From the NCBI GenBank assembly GCA_020060465.1, contig JAGVAD010000007.1, positions 124,001-188,000 of the forward strand: a stretch of 64,000 bases of DNA, given 5' to 3'. Of the stretch, positions 43,649-51,907 are shown piece after piece; the first letter of the stretch is position 1; each line of letters opens with the position of its first letter. A program made the translations under genes and the position numbers. The notes beneath the pieces are model-generated. The model searched no databases. It saw only the letters and a program-made list of their open reading frames with translations, and was not told the origin of the DNA. The DNA is from Anaerolineales bacterium (lineage in GTDB: Bacteria; Chloroflexota; Anaerolineae; Anaerolineales; UBA4823).

Positions 43649-44419
43649 TCACTCCCAAAAAGACGGGTCGTTCAATACCTGCACCACGCGCCGCCGCACC
43701 CAGGGCAGGCGTTTGAGCAGACCAAAGAACGGCACGGGGATGACTTCCTGGCTGGCGCGCCGCGCCGTCTGCCGGGAGACCGCGCCGCGCTCGGCCAGTT
43801 CCCGCCCGGCTTGCTCGAAAGCCGCCCACACCTGCGGGATTTTCGGAAAGCGCCGCTGCATGGCCTCGGCGTTTTGGGCGGCGAACAGTTCCGAAGCATT
43901 GCGAACCAGCAGCCCAACCTGGCGCGTTTCCATGAAGCGGGCATAGATGCGGAAATACTCGGCGGCGTTGCGCCAGGAAAGCGTCTCCAGGTTGCTGCAC
44001 ACCAGGAGCGTCACGAACGGCTTGCGGGAAATCGCTGGGTTGACGTGATGATGAATCAGCCCGCCCATCAGGCGCACCTCGGAGATGTCCATCGTGGAGT
44101 AGGTGCGGTCGAGCAGGTTTTTCATCAGCCCGCTCATCGTCATCAGGTAGATGGGCGTGGCAAAGATGAGCAGGTCGGCTTCTGCCATGCGGTCGAAGAC
44201 GAAGCGGGCATCGTCTTTATCGTTGTAGACGCATTGCAGGTGATTTTTGTCCTCCTGGCATTGATGACAGGAGAGACAGCGGTTGATTTTCAGGCGCGCC
44301 AGGGAGAGCGTCTCGAACCCGGCCCCGGCTTGCTGGGCGCCTTCGCCCAGGCGCGAAAGCAGCCGGGCGGTGATGCCCCTCTCGCCGCGGTGACTGGCGT
44401 TGAGCGCAAGCAGTTTCAT
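43649..44419 (-). CDS. Flavodoxin-fold NADPH-dependent FMN reductase family protein
   Basis: 256 residues. N-terminal LLALNASHRGERGITARLL is the phosphate-binding loop of flavodoxin-like reductases; SLARLKINRCLSCHQCQ adds a CxxC pair near residue 53; the central FATPIYLMTMSGLMKNLLDR is the FMN-contacting loop. The C-terminal region (about 185-250) is an extra helical part. Probably a quinone or iron-reducing NAD(P)H oxidoreductase. Ten bp from the DUF1579-like gene upstream, so co-transcribed. Confidence 0.8.
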   Translation of the reverse strand: MKLLALNASHRGERGITARLLSRLGEGAQQAGAGFETLSLARLKINRCLSCHQCQEDKNHLQCVYNDKDDARFVFDRMAEADLLIFATPIYLMTMSGLMKNLLDRTYSTMDISEVRLMGGLIHHHVNPAISRKPFVTLLVCSNLETLSWRNAAEYFRIYARFMETRQVGLLVRNASELFAAQNAEAMQRRFPKIPQVWAAFEQAGRELAERGAVSRQTARRASQEVIPVPFFGLLKRLPWVRRRVVQVLNDPSFWE

Positions 44420-44428
44420 GGTCGGTTC

Positions 44429-44875
44429 CTATGCCGCCCGCCGGAAATCGTACCGGGCGAAGTGTTTCCAACTGCCATCGGGCTGCTGGGCGGTGATTTC
44501 CAGAGTCCAGGTATCGCTTTCGGGGAAGTATTCGAAGCGGTCTTTGAAGGCGGTCTGCGGGTACGGGACGATGAACTCGATGACGTTGCCCGCGATACTG
44601 CCTGTGCCGTGGGGGATGGAATACGCCGCGCCGAAGTTATCCATCCAATGCGCAATCACTTGCTGCGATTCGCCGTCGAAACCGATGAAGATGCGGGCTT
44701 CGTATTGCGAAGGCACCTGGACATCGTTCATCGAGATTTCAGTGAACTGCCCTTGCAGGGCTGGGGCAGCCAAGACATTGTATTGAACCGGCTCACCGGT
44801 CACGTCGCCGGTTGCGGTCCAACGCCCGTCCAGTTTTTGCAGGAGCGGGGGGCGATTTTCAGGGTTTGTGGTCAT
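44429..44875 (-). CDS. DUF1579-like beta-barrel protein
   Basis: 148 residues. The pattern LLQKLDGRWTATGDVTGEPVQYN...GQFTEISM and IFIGFDGESQQVIAHWMDNFG looks like the DUF1579/lipocalin-like group of small single-domain proteins of unknown role. No signal peptide. Located between the flavodoxin gene (10 bp downstream) and the frameshifted membrane-protein gene (48 bp upstream). Confidence 0.6.
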   Translation of the reverse strand: MTTNPENRPPLLQKLDGRWTATGDVTGEPVQYNVLAAPALQGQFTEISMNDVQVPSQYEARIFIGFDGESQQVIAHWMDNFGAAYSIPHGTGSIAGNVIEFIVPYPQTAFKDRFEYFPESDTWTLEITAQQPDGSWKHFARYDFRRAA

Positions 44876-44923
44876 TTTTCCTCCAATGGAGTGACGTGGT
44901 TATGAATGTGCTTCATCCGATTT

Positions 44924-45615
44924 TCATTTCCGCAGCGCCCGGAAAATTTCCAGAGCGCGATTCACGCGGCGGGTCATGCTCTGCGGGTCAGCAGTGTCGA
45001 AGCGGGTGTCCATCTCGGCAAAGGTGAACAGGTCTCCGGCGGCGTGGAGCGTATACATTTCAGTCTGGCTGAAGAAGCGCGCCAGCGGCTCATCCATCAA
45101 CCGATGGACTTCATCCGGGTCGGGGGAGGCAATCACATATCGTTCGGTCAGCGCCGGGAACTGGGGAAACGCCACCGGTTCGCCGATTAGCGACATGCCC
45201 CATTCCACAATCCGGTTGGCCAGCCCGCTCAGGGCATATTGTTGACTCGCCTTGGGGAAAAGGGTAAACGGCGGCAGATTCAGGGAGGGAGAAATCAGCG
45301 CCACCGCCTGACGCTCAATCGGGCTGTCATCCTCCATGGAGGCGTCCAGTAGGTCGAACAGGAACATCTCCCCCTCCGGGATAACGCGCCGCGCAACGTG
45401 CCGCAACTGGTAATTTTTGTTTGTCCATGTGCGCTGGTACAGACTGGAAATCTTTTCTGTCAGGTTGGTATTGGCTTCCAGAGGAAAAAATCCCAAACTT
45501 TGGGCAACCTGTTGTGTGGTTTCTTTCTCCTTGCGGTTGGATTGAAAGAGCATGTAAAACATCCAGCCAAACACGAACAGGAAACCGACAGGAAAAGGAT
45601 GGCTGTGAGGTCCAT
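44924..45615 (-). pseudogene. Single-helix membrane protein with probable frameshift near its start
   Basis: The downstream frame encodes a membrane helix (GFLFVFGWMFYMLF), a basic stretch (QSNRKEKETTQQ) and a soluble alpha/beta domain of about 200 residues, no family recognised. The best start, ATG 45615 with GGAG upstream, gives MDLTAILFLS in another frame; one extra base near 45590 would join the two into a single signal-anchor helix. The long upstream extension of the main frame has no support. Confidence 0.5.
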
Positions 45616-45830
45616 TGTATAAACTCCGTTGTTTGGGATGTGAATTGGCGCTCGATGCGCGCCCGGCTGTCTTGTTCTGGGAACGGGGCAGGCGCGGCAG
45701 AGGGGCGGAACGCTTGTGGGGCTGGTTCAACCTGCGGTAAGGGATTCACCGTTCCGCAGGATGGACAGAGAGCGTTGCCTTCAAGCAGGGCTGCGCCGCA
45801 GCGTGGGCAGGTTTCGGCAGGCAGCGTCAT
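45327..45830 (-). CDS. Zinc-ribbon protein, downstream extent uncertain
   Basis: The ATG at 45830 overlaps the upstream gene's stop (ATGA). The N-terminal 30 residues are a clear zinc ribbon (CPRCGAALL, CPSCGTVN), then a Pro/Ala-rich linker to about residue 60. Beyond about 45620 this frame runs over the next gene in another frame and is probably not translated as such, so the true protein may be about 70 residues or be joined to the membrane protein by a frameshift. Confidence 0.5.
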   Translation of the reverse strand: MTLPAETCPRCGAALLEGNALCPSCGTVNPLPQVEPAPQAFRPSAAPAPFPEQDSRARIERQFTSQTTEFIQWTSQPSFSCRFPVRVWLDVLHALSIQPQGERNHTTGCPKFGIFSSGSQYQPDRKDFQSVPAHMDKQKLPVAARCAARYPGGGDVPVRPTGRLHGG

Positions 45831-46501
45831 GGTTTTTCTTTCAGGAAAGCCCAACTAATCGGAAATAAAGCTAGCAGGAACAATATGCCGCCAATCATCA
45901 CGCCCTGGCCAAGCAGCGCATTTGCTGTTAGAAATCCAACCACACCCAGGATGCAGGCTGCGCCGTTGAGCGCCAGCAACAAGCCGCCCCAACGCAGCGC
46001 GCCGTGATATTTCCACAAGAGCAGACCAAACAAAATAGAGGGGATGCCCAGGATGGCGTAGGCCAGGCCATTGAAAAAGGCCATCGTCGAGGCAGGCCAG
46101 GCTTGCAGGGTCAGGCGCAGCAGCATATCGGCTGCGTCGGCATAGCGCGGGTCGAGGCGCAGCGTCACCAGGGCAGGAACGAGTGTTACCTGAGAGAGAT
46201 AGTCCACCAGGTTCAACGCGCCGTAGATGGGGACGAAAACTAGCCCAACGACTGTCCAATCTGGCGCAGTGGGTTTGAGCCAGGCATATAGCGCGGCGAA
46301 GAAAGCGACGGCAGCCAGTGTCAGCAGCGCGGCGTTGAGATAAGTAGCGTAGAATAGGCCATGCAGCCGGGAAGTATGAGCAGCGGCCTGCTCAAAGGTC
46401 TCCAGCGGCCCGGCGGAAGCCATGTCGGCAATCAGCAGACTCACCCACAGGGCGGTCAGAACCAGGCAAACCAGGGCGAGAAAAGCAACCAGTTTTGACA
46501 T
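45827..46501 (-). CDS. DUF4386-type membrane protein
   Basis: 224 residues with six hydrophobic segments evenly spread (about 5-25, 45-72, 80-100, 130-155, 165-185, 195-217). The spacing and the GLAYAILGIPSILFGLLLWK region resemble the DUF4386 family of unknown function. 15 bp after the beta-lactamase-fold gene and overlapping the zinc-ribbon gene, so a member of the same operon. Confidence 0.6.
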   Translation of the reverse strand: MSKLVAFLALVCLVLTALWVSLLIADMASAGPLETFEQAAAHTSRLHGLFYATYLNAALLTLAAVAFFAALYAWLKPTAPDWTVVGLVFVPIYGALNLVDYLSQVTLVPALVTLRLDPRYADAADMLLRLTLQAWPASTMAFFNGLAYAILGIPSILFGLLLWKYHGALRWGGLLLALNGAACILGVVGFLTANALLGQGVMIGGILFLLALFPISWAFLKEKP

Positions 46502-46516
46502 CAGCGGCCTCTTATT

Positions 46517-47590
46517 TCAACTTATCGCTCGAACCAGGTTCATCATAAAGAAAAACGGTCTGGCCGGGGTAATCACGTTCAGGGTTCTGGTGAGATAGAG
46601 CAAGCGCGAGGGGCAGGCGAAGGCAAACGACCCGGTCGAGCCGGAATGACCAATGAACCCAGGCAGTGGGGTAATCCAAAAATAGTGCGGCAATTGGAAG
46701 TACATCAGCCCGTAGCCGTAGCGCAGGGGGAAGAAAATGGGATTCCAACGAGTCATCCATTCCAGGAAGGCTTTGTCGAACAAGCGCCCTTCAAAAAAGG
46801 CGCGTAGGAAAACCATCAACTCCGCCGCCGTGGAAACCAGGCCGCCATCTGACACATTGGACGAAAGGTATTGGGGGACATTGGCCGGGGCATTGTTCAG
46901 ATAAATCGTAGCAGGCTGCTCGCCGGGGCGGGGCTTTGTCCAGTCGTAGAGATAGGTGCGCTGCAAACCCAGCGGCGCGCAGATGCGCTCCTCGAAGTTG
47001 ACCGCCATCGGCTTTCCGGTGATGGACTGGATGATTTCGCCGAGCAGCCGGTAGTTGAGATTGGAGTAATAAGCCCGGCCTGGCGTTCCCGGCGCAAAGT
47101 GCGGAGACAGGCTGCAGGTAATCCGGAGCGCTTCGGCGGTGTCAATCGTTCGGTCGTGACCAGCCATCAATTCATCCAGCACGCTTTTGCCGCGGCGCGG
47201 TTTATCGGTCTCGAAATCGGCCAGGCCGGAGGTCTGGTTGACCAGTTGGGACACCTTGAGCTGGCGGCTGTAGTCAACGCCTTTGTAAACGTGGATACCC
47301 TCGAGCAGCGCGTCGGGCAAATAATCCGAGACCAGCGCTTCGAGGTCAAGCCGTTTTTGCTCGTGCAGTTCCAGGATGATGGCGGCAGTGTACATCTTGG
47401 TGACACTGGCGATGAAATATGGCGTTTCGGGCGTCATCGGCGCACCGGTAGCCGGGTCAGCCACGCCTGCCGCGCCGACAAAGTCGAGGCTTTTGTCGTA
47501 GGACTGCACCGCGACGACGATGTTATGCAAGCCGCCTTTGCCCACTTGAGAATCGAGCAAGGATTGAAGTTTTTGGGTTTTATTGGGCAT
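46517..47590 (-). CDS. Serine beta-lactamase-fold hydrolase (class C/DD-peptidase type)
   Basis: The start at 47590 (AAAGG upstream) is chosen over an upstream in-frame codon. 357 residues with the three catalytic motifs: SVTK (nucleophile Ser near 66), YSN (near 164) and HSGSTG (near 320, in place of KTG). No signal peptide, so it may be cytoplasmic or exported by another route. Such proteins act as esterases, peptidases or lactamases; the substrate is not predictable. 28 bp from the CPBP gene upstream. Confidence 0.85.
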   Translation of the reverse strand: MPNKTQKLQSLLDSQVGKGGLHNIVVAVQSYDKSLDFVGAAGVADPATGAPMTPETPYFIASVTKMYTAAIILELHEQKRLDLEALVSDYLPDALLEGIHVYKGVDYSRQLKVSQLVNQTSGLADFETDKPRRGKSVLDELMAGHDRTIDTAEALRITCSLSPHFAPGTPGRAYYSNLNYRLLGEIIQSITGKPMAVNFEERICAPLGLQRTYLYDWTKPRPGEQPATIYLNNAPANVPQYLSSNVSDGGLVSTAAELMVFLRAFFEGRLFDKAFLEWMTRWNPIFFPLRYGYGLMYFQLPHYFWITPLPGFIGHSGSTGSFAFACPSRLLYLTRTLNVITPARPFFFMMNLVRAIS

Positions 47591-47618
47591 GGTAACGCCT
47601 TTCTGTGTTGAGTGTATT

Positions 47619-48263
47619 TCAAACAATCAGCGCCAGCACGCTCGGCGCGAGAAAACCGCTCAAAGCCAGGATTCCGCTCAGGCTGTGCGAGATGACCGTC
47701 CATTTGGCGGAGCCGGTGCGCCAGGCGATGTATCTGTAAGGCAGTGCCAGGAAGAAGTTCGAGAGTACGAAGCCGGGCACATTTTCGGCCGGGTAAATCA
47801 CCTGCGGCGCAAAATGCCAAAGGGCAAAACCGAGCGAGGGGTAGAGAATCGCCATCCAGGGATTCTGCGGAAACTGGCGGACGTAGAGTCCGCGCCAGAG
47901 AATCTCCTCGCGAAAGCTGTTCAGGGTTGCCAGCGGCGCGGCGAGCAGGATGAGGGTCAGCGGGGCGCGCAGGAAGTCCCCGGCGTACATGAAAACGGAT
48001 ACCAGCGTGACGGTCAGCCAGAGCAGGGCGGCGAGCCGGTTGGCGCGGCAAAAAAGCGGGGCGCGGTCACGCAAGATGGTGGCAAATTCCGCCTTATTCA
48101 GCAGCCAGCGCGGCACAAGCTGGCACCAGAACAGCCAATAAAAGGCAAAGCCGAGCAGATAGCCCGCCTCCGCGCCCAGCCAGCGGGCCGAGAGGGCAAA
48201 TATCCCCGCCATGACTAGCAGGAGCAAAAGGGGCAGCGCGAAGCAGGTGTGAGATTTCATCAA
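47619..48263 (-). CDS. CPBP-family intramembrane protease
   Basis: 214 residues, about six helices. Motif 1 FREEILWRGLY (EE..R), motif 2 LGFALWHFAP and motif 3 VISHSLSGI supply the Glu/Arg/His/His set of CAAX/CPBP proteases. Full length, unlike the second copy at 40151. Members process prenylated or bacteriocin-related peptides or are linked to self-immunity; here the neighbours give no clear partner. 25 bp after the DDN-like gene. Confidence 0.8.
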   Translation of the reverse strand: MMKSHTCFALPLLLLLVMAGIFALSARWLGAEAGYLLGFAFYWLFWCQLVPRWLLNKAEFATILRDRAPLFCRANRLAALLWLTVTLVSVFMYAGDFLRAPLTLILLAAPLATLNSFREEILWRGLYVRQFPQNPWMAILYPSLGFALWHFAPQVIYPAENVPGFVLSNFFLALPYRYIAWRTGSAKWTVISHSLSGILALSGFLAPSVLALIV

Positions 48264-48288
48264 TTGGCGAATGCTGGCGCGTTCGGGG

Positions 48289-48852
48289 TCAGTTTCTGAG
48301 AATCCATACCAACAACAGACAAATTGGGAGCAAAACCGCCCACACCCAAATCAAATCGGCTTTGAGCGGCGGGGGCGTTTTCTCGTTTGTTGGCTCGAAG
48401 ACGACGAAAGTGAAGCGCTCTTTTTCCGCCAGGAACTGCTCCAGCGTCATCTGAAAGCCAGCCAGTTTCATCATATTGCGCATAGTGGGGTTGGCTTGCG
48501 CCCAGCGGAAGGCGCGCGCCCGTTCTTCGTCTGAATCCATGCGCCGCGCGCGGACGGACTGCGCCCCGCGCCAAGTCTGCACGGTGGCGAACGGGTTGGC
48601 GACGAGGTTGCGATACCAGTCGGTCTTCGTCCCCCAGCCGCTCAAGACAGTGGGCTTGCCCTCGAACCCGTGAAATTCGATGGCTGTGCGGCGCGGCATG
48701 CCGCTCTTGCGCCCGGTGGTGGTCATCACCATGAACAGGCGGCCAATCAAAAAGCCCAATCCCAGCCGGTAAAGCAGGATGGGCGTTTTGAAGAGCCATT
48801 TCAGCAGCCCTTTGGGGTAGGGCATGGTTTCAACCCAGGTTTTTTGCGACAT
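48289..48852 (-). CDS. DDN-like F420/deazaflavin-type nitroreductase-family protein with C-terminal helix
   Basis: The start at 48852 has ACGGA just upstream; a much longer frame runs into non-coding DNA. 187 residues: an N-terminal hydrophobic helix (LLKWLFKTPILLYRLGLGFLIG), then the core MVMTTTGRKSGMPRRTAIEFHG and LVANPFATVQTWRG of the PF04075 family, then a C-terminal membrane helix (ADLIWVWAVLLPICLLLVWIL). A membrane-bound F420-type reductase is likely; first gene of a run of six on this strand. Confidence 0.8.
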   Translation of the reverse strand: MSQKTWVETMPYPKGLLKWLFKTPILLYRLGLGFLIGRLFMVMTTTGRKSGMPRRTAIEFHGFEGKPTVLSGWGTKTDWYRNLVANPFATVQTWRGAQSVRARRMDSDEERARAFRWAQANPTMRNMMKLAGFQMTLEQFLAEKERFTFVVFEPTNEKTPPPLKADLIWVWAVLLPICLLLVWILRN

Positions 48853-49239
48853 TTCCGTCCGTCTTTTCTGGCGGTTTGCACGCCAGTTCAATTCGCTCTG
48901 GGAACAAAACCCACTTTCTATTGTATTGATTGTTGTTGCTTTAACAAGTGGGTAAAGGTTAACAGTATGTAAATCTTGCAGGCCCCTTCCTTGCGTAAAA
49001 CGTCCCGAAAGTTCCTGCGACGTCAGGTTCGGGCGGACTGTCACATCAGCCCACAGGGCTTCCATGGGTTGAGGCGGGGGGCTTCCAGCCTGCCGAAAAC
49101 TGGGCGTGCAGGGCGGGGATGGGCACGCCTGTCAGGCGCCCCACATTTACGTCCTGTCTATCACCCCAAGGGACGGATGCAATATATTGTTGAATGTACA
49201 GACTTTGTCAATTCTATATCCAGTAAAATATACAAAACA
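48853..49239. other. Gene-free stretch between divergent units
   Basis: About 390 bp between the DDN-like gene and a + strand operon. GC-rich to 49150, then abruptly AT-rich. Open frames lack ribosome sites. TTTGTCAAT (49204-49212) and ATTGACAAA (49239-49247) form a widely spaced inverted repeat around the next promoter, a possible repressor site. Confidence 0.4.
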
Positions 49240-49268
49240 TTGACAAAACAAATACAGGCATTTATAAT
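49240..49268 (+). promoter_or_regulatory. Consensus sigma-70 promoter
   Basis: TTGACA (49240-49245), 17 bases, TATAAT (49263-49268): a perfect match to the primary-sigma consensus, in an AT-rich island unlike the surroundings. Transcription would start near 49275 and read through the DegV-like fragment and the following membrane-protein genes. Confidence 0.85.
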
Positions 49269-49302
49269 AACAGCAGTTCGGATATGGATTTTGATAGAAA
49301 TC

Positions 49303-49482
49303 ATGAAACTGGCTATCCTCCACGCCGGTGTGCAAAAAGAAGCCGAGGCAATGTTGGAGCGCATAAAACACTTTCTGCCCGGCGGAGATATTTCCATTGT
49401 GCAAATTAGCCCTGTGCTGGGCGCGCATCTCGGCGTCGGCGCGCTTGGCTTCGCCTGTATTTCAAAAAAGGAATCGCGATGA
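49303..49482 (+). pseudogene. DegV-family C-terminal fragment
   Basis: 59 residues starting MKLAILHAG; the stretch ISIVQISPVLGAHLGVGALGF is the C-terminal signature of DegV fatty-acid-binding proteins (normally about 280 residues). It is a truncated gene that nevertheless has its own ATG, sits right behind a perfect promoter, and overlaps the next gene by ATGA. It may now serve only as a translated leader that couples translation of the downstream genes. Confidence 0.65.
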
Positions 49483-49823
49483 CCCCCTTTAAGATTCTTC
49501 AATTCGTTGCTGTCATCCTCACCATCGGCACGGGACTGCTTTCTCTGCTCTGGCCGCGCAGTGTGCAAAGCTTCACGGGGCTGACCGCCCCAGGCCCGCG
49601 CGGCATCACCGAAATCCGCGCCATCCTGGGCGGACTCTTCATCGGTCTCGGCATCGCCGTACTCGTATTAGCAACGCGCCAAGTTTACCAAATGCTTGGC
49701 ATCATGTACCTCGCCATTGCTGCGGTACGCCTCGTCTCCATTTTCGTGGACAAGTCCTCCGTCCAATCGAATTGGATTAGCCTCGCCACCGAGGTTGTAG
49801 TTGGGATCGTTTTAGTGCTATAA
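49479..49823 (+). CDS. DUF4345-type small membrane protein
   Basis: 114 residues, four hydrophobic segments. The pattern FTGLTAPGPRGITEIRAILGGLFIGLGIAVLV, where the Arg-Gly-x-x-Glu-x-Arg region sits at the membrane edge, is typical of DUF4345. Function unknown. Starts inside the DegV fragment's stop and is followed after 1 bp by another small membrane protein. Confidence 0.7.
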   Translation: MTPFKILQFVAVILTIGTGLLSLLWPRSVQSFTGLTAPGPRGITEIRAILGGLFIGLGIAVLVLATRQVYQMLGIMYLAIAAVRLVSIFVDKSSVQSNWISLATEVVVGIVLVL

Positions 49824-49824
49824 A

Positions 49825-50151
49825 ATGAAAATCGCAAAACTTGTCTCCCTGTTCGGTATCCTCGCCATGTCTGCTGTCCTCGTCAACGGCTTCACCGTTG
49901 GCGATTTTTCCAGCGAGGGCGGTCAACTCCTTTCCATGCCATGGGGCATCGTCTCGCTGGTTGACTTGTATGTGGGCTTCACGCTCTTCTCGATGTGGAT
50001 TCTTTACCGCGAGAAGTCCCTGCCCGTTGCCATCCTGTGGACGATTGCCATGCTGACGCTTGGCTTCTTTGCCGGCGCGCTGTACACCTTCCTTGCCTTG
50101 CAATCCAGCGAAGGCGACTGGCGTAAGTTCTGGCTGGGAAAACATGCCTGA
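49825..50151 (+). CDS. DUF1475-type small membrane protein
   Basis: 108 residues, three hydrophobic segments, with the charged motif WGIVSLVDLYVGFTLFSMWILYRE that marks DUF1475/DUF2834-like proteins of unknown role. The next gene starts within its last codons (8-bp overlap), so translation is coupled. Confidence 0.6.
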   Translation: MKIAKLVSLFGILAMSAVLVNGFTVGDFSSEGGQLLSMPWGIVSLVDLYVGFTLFSMWILYREKSLPVAILWTIAMLTLGFFAGALYTFLALQSSEGDWRKFWLGKHA

Positions 50152-50818
50152 AAAGGCACGCGAACTGCTGGAGGAAATCCGCGCTGTCACGGGAAAGGTC
50201 GGCTTGCTGGACACTATCCTGCCGCCGATTCTTTTCCTCTTGTTGAACGGACTGGCGGGCTTCACCCCCGCCATGATTGGCGCCTTGGGTCTCTCCGTGT
50301 TGATGGCCATCCTCCGCCTGCGCCGTGGACAGTCTCTGCTGTATGCGCTGGGAGGCATGGGAAGCGTCGGGTTGGCGATTGCGTTGGCGCTTCTGCTCGG
50401 ACGTTCGGAGGGATTCTTCCTCCCAGGCATCGTCAACGGCGGTTTGACCGTTGCCCTGACGCTGGTCAGCCTGCTCATTCGCAAGCCAATCGTGGCGTGG
50501 ACGAGTCACCTTGCCCGCCGCTGGCCGCTGGATTGGTACTGGCATGAACACGTCCGCCCTGCCTACACCGAGGTGACCATTGCGTGGCTGCTCTTCTTTG
50601 CTCTGCGTCTCTTCTGGCAGGTGAGCATATACCAAAATCAGGATGTTGGCAAACTGGCTTGGGTCAACGCGTTGACAGGCTGGCCCGTCACCATCATTTT
50701 GCTCATCGTCAGTTACCTCTACGGCACGTGGCGTCTCGCCCGGTTGCGCGGCCCAAGCGTGGAAGAATTCCGTAATGGCGCGCCCCCTCCCTGGCAGGGT
50801 CAACGACGCGGGTTTTAA
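50144..50818 (+). CDS. DUF3159-type membrane protein
   Basis: The ATG at 50144 overlaps the previous gene by eight bases; the longer frame is in the wrong context. 224 residues, five to six helices. GLLDTILPPILFLLLNGLAGF and the LRRGQSLLYALGGMG loop plus KPIVAWTSHLARRWPLDWYWHE match DUF3159 proteins (unknown function, mostly from actinobacteria and Chloroflexota). Member of the small-membrane-protein operon. Confidence 0.7.
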   Translation: MPEKARELLEEIRAVTGKVGLLDTILPPILFLLLNGLAGFTPAMIGALGLSVLMAILRLRRGQSLLYALGGMGSVGLAIALALLLGRSEGFFLPGIVNGGLTVALTLVSLLIRKPIVAWTSHLARRWPLDWYWHEHVRPAYTEVTIAWLLFFALRLFWQVSIYQNQDVGKLAWVNALTGWPVTIILLIVSYLYGTWRLARLRGPSVEEFRNGAPPPWQGQRRGF

Positions 50819-50854
50819 TCCGCCCCATAAAAGTTTCCACAAGGACAAAATCCC

Positions 50855-51721
50855 ATGAAAGAACGTAATTCACTCATCGTCTTTCCCGTTTTGCTGATCG
50901 CCGGCGCGCTGGTCGCTCTGGCAGGCAGCCAGGGCGGTGCAACGCTTGGTAGCCTCCCCGTTTTTGCGCTGGTGGTCGCCCTGGCCTTTCTTATTCAATG
51001 GCTGGCGTTCATTCCCGCCTATCTTTTCCAGACTGAAAAATTCTACGACCTGACGGGCAGTCTCACCTATTTTTCCGTCACCCTGATTGCAGTGTTTTTC
51101 AGTGCAGGCGTGGATGCCCGCGCGATTCTGCTGGCGGCGCTGGTCATCGTTTGGGCGCTGCGCCTGGGGATGTTCCTCTTTAGCCGCATCCGCAAGGCAG
51201 GCAAGGATGACCGCTTCGATGACATCAAGCCTTCGTTCATCCGCTTCCTGAACGCCTGGACGATTCAGGGCCTGTGGGTCACGTTCACCGCCTCCGCCGC
51301 GTTGATTGGCATCACGACCACAGCGCGCAAAGCATTGGACATCTTCGCCCTCGTGGGCTTCCTGGTCTGGCTGTTTGGCTTTGCCATCGAGGTCATCGCC
51401 GACGCCCAAAAGAGCCGTTTCAGCGCCGACCCCGCCAACAAAGGTAAGTTTATCCAAACGGGACTGTGGTCGCGCTCGCGTCATCCCAATTACTTCGGTG
51501 AGATCATCCTGTGGATCGGCGTCCTCATCATCGCCCTGCCCGTTTTGCACGGCTGGCAATGGGTGGCGCTGATTTCCCCGCTGTTTGTCACTTTTCTGCT
51601 CACCCGCGTCAGCGGCATTCCGCTGTTGGAAAAGAAAGCCGATGCCAGATGGGGCGGGCAGGAAGCGTACGAAGCATATAAAAAACGTACGCCTGTGTTG
51701 ATTCCGCGCCTGCGGCAGTAG
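50855..51721 (+). CDS. DUF1295 steroid-reductase-like membrane protein
   Basis: 288 residues, six to seven helices. The C-terminal motif GLWSRSRHPNYFGEIILWIGV is the isoprenylcysteine-methyltransferase/steroid-5-alpha-reductase-type signature (cofactor site) of DUF1295. Probably a membrane reductase or methyltransferase acting on lipids; substrate unknown. Last gene of the operon from 49240. Its TAG stop is followed by duplicated CGGCAGTAG and a hairpin repeat. Confidence 0.8.
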   Translation: MKERNSLIVFPVLLIAGALVALAGSQGGATLGSLPVFALVVALAFLIQWLAFIPAYLFQTEKFYDLTGSLTYFSVTLIAVFFSAGVDARAILLAALVIVWALRLGMFLFSRIRKAGKDDRFDDIKPSFIRFLNAWTIQGLWVTFTASAALIGITTTARKALDIFALVGFLVWLFGFAIEVIADAQKSRFSADPANKGKFIQTGLWSRSRHPNYFGEIILWIGVLIIALPVLHGWQWVALISPLFVTFLLTRVSGIPLLEKKADARWGGQEAYEAYKKRTPVLIPRLRQ

Positions 51722-51830
51722 CGGCAGTAGGACGGCAGTAGGCAGTAGGACGGCAGTAGGCAGTAGGACGGCAGTAGGCAGTAGGACGGCCTTTCCAGGC
51801 CGTCTGAACAGGATGGAGACCTGTTCTACG
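51719..51830. repeat. Tandem 18-bp repeats leading into a solo double-hairpin (REP) element
   Basis: Starting at the TAG stop, CGGCAGTAG is repeated, then GTAGGACGGCAGTAGGCA occurs three times in tandem (51727-51780), and then a hairpin element: GACGGCCTTTCCAGGCCGTC (51784-51803) and a second stem ACAGG..CCTGT. The hairpins match those of the arrays at 54864-56380, so this is a solo copy with its boundary slipped into tandem repeats. Confidence 0.85.
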
Positions 51831-51907
51831 ACTGAAATGCTTCGTTATCGCCGCCTGTGGCGGCTTATAATGAAATACTTGCAATAAAGCATCAAAAAAA
51901 GGTTTCT

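Noticed and set aside
43619-44905. Long + strand open frame (428 codons) opposite the flavodoxin and DUF1579-like genes
   Set aside because: The minus-strand frames carry recognisable motifs and operon spacing; this frame has neither.
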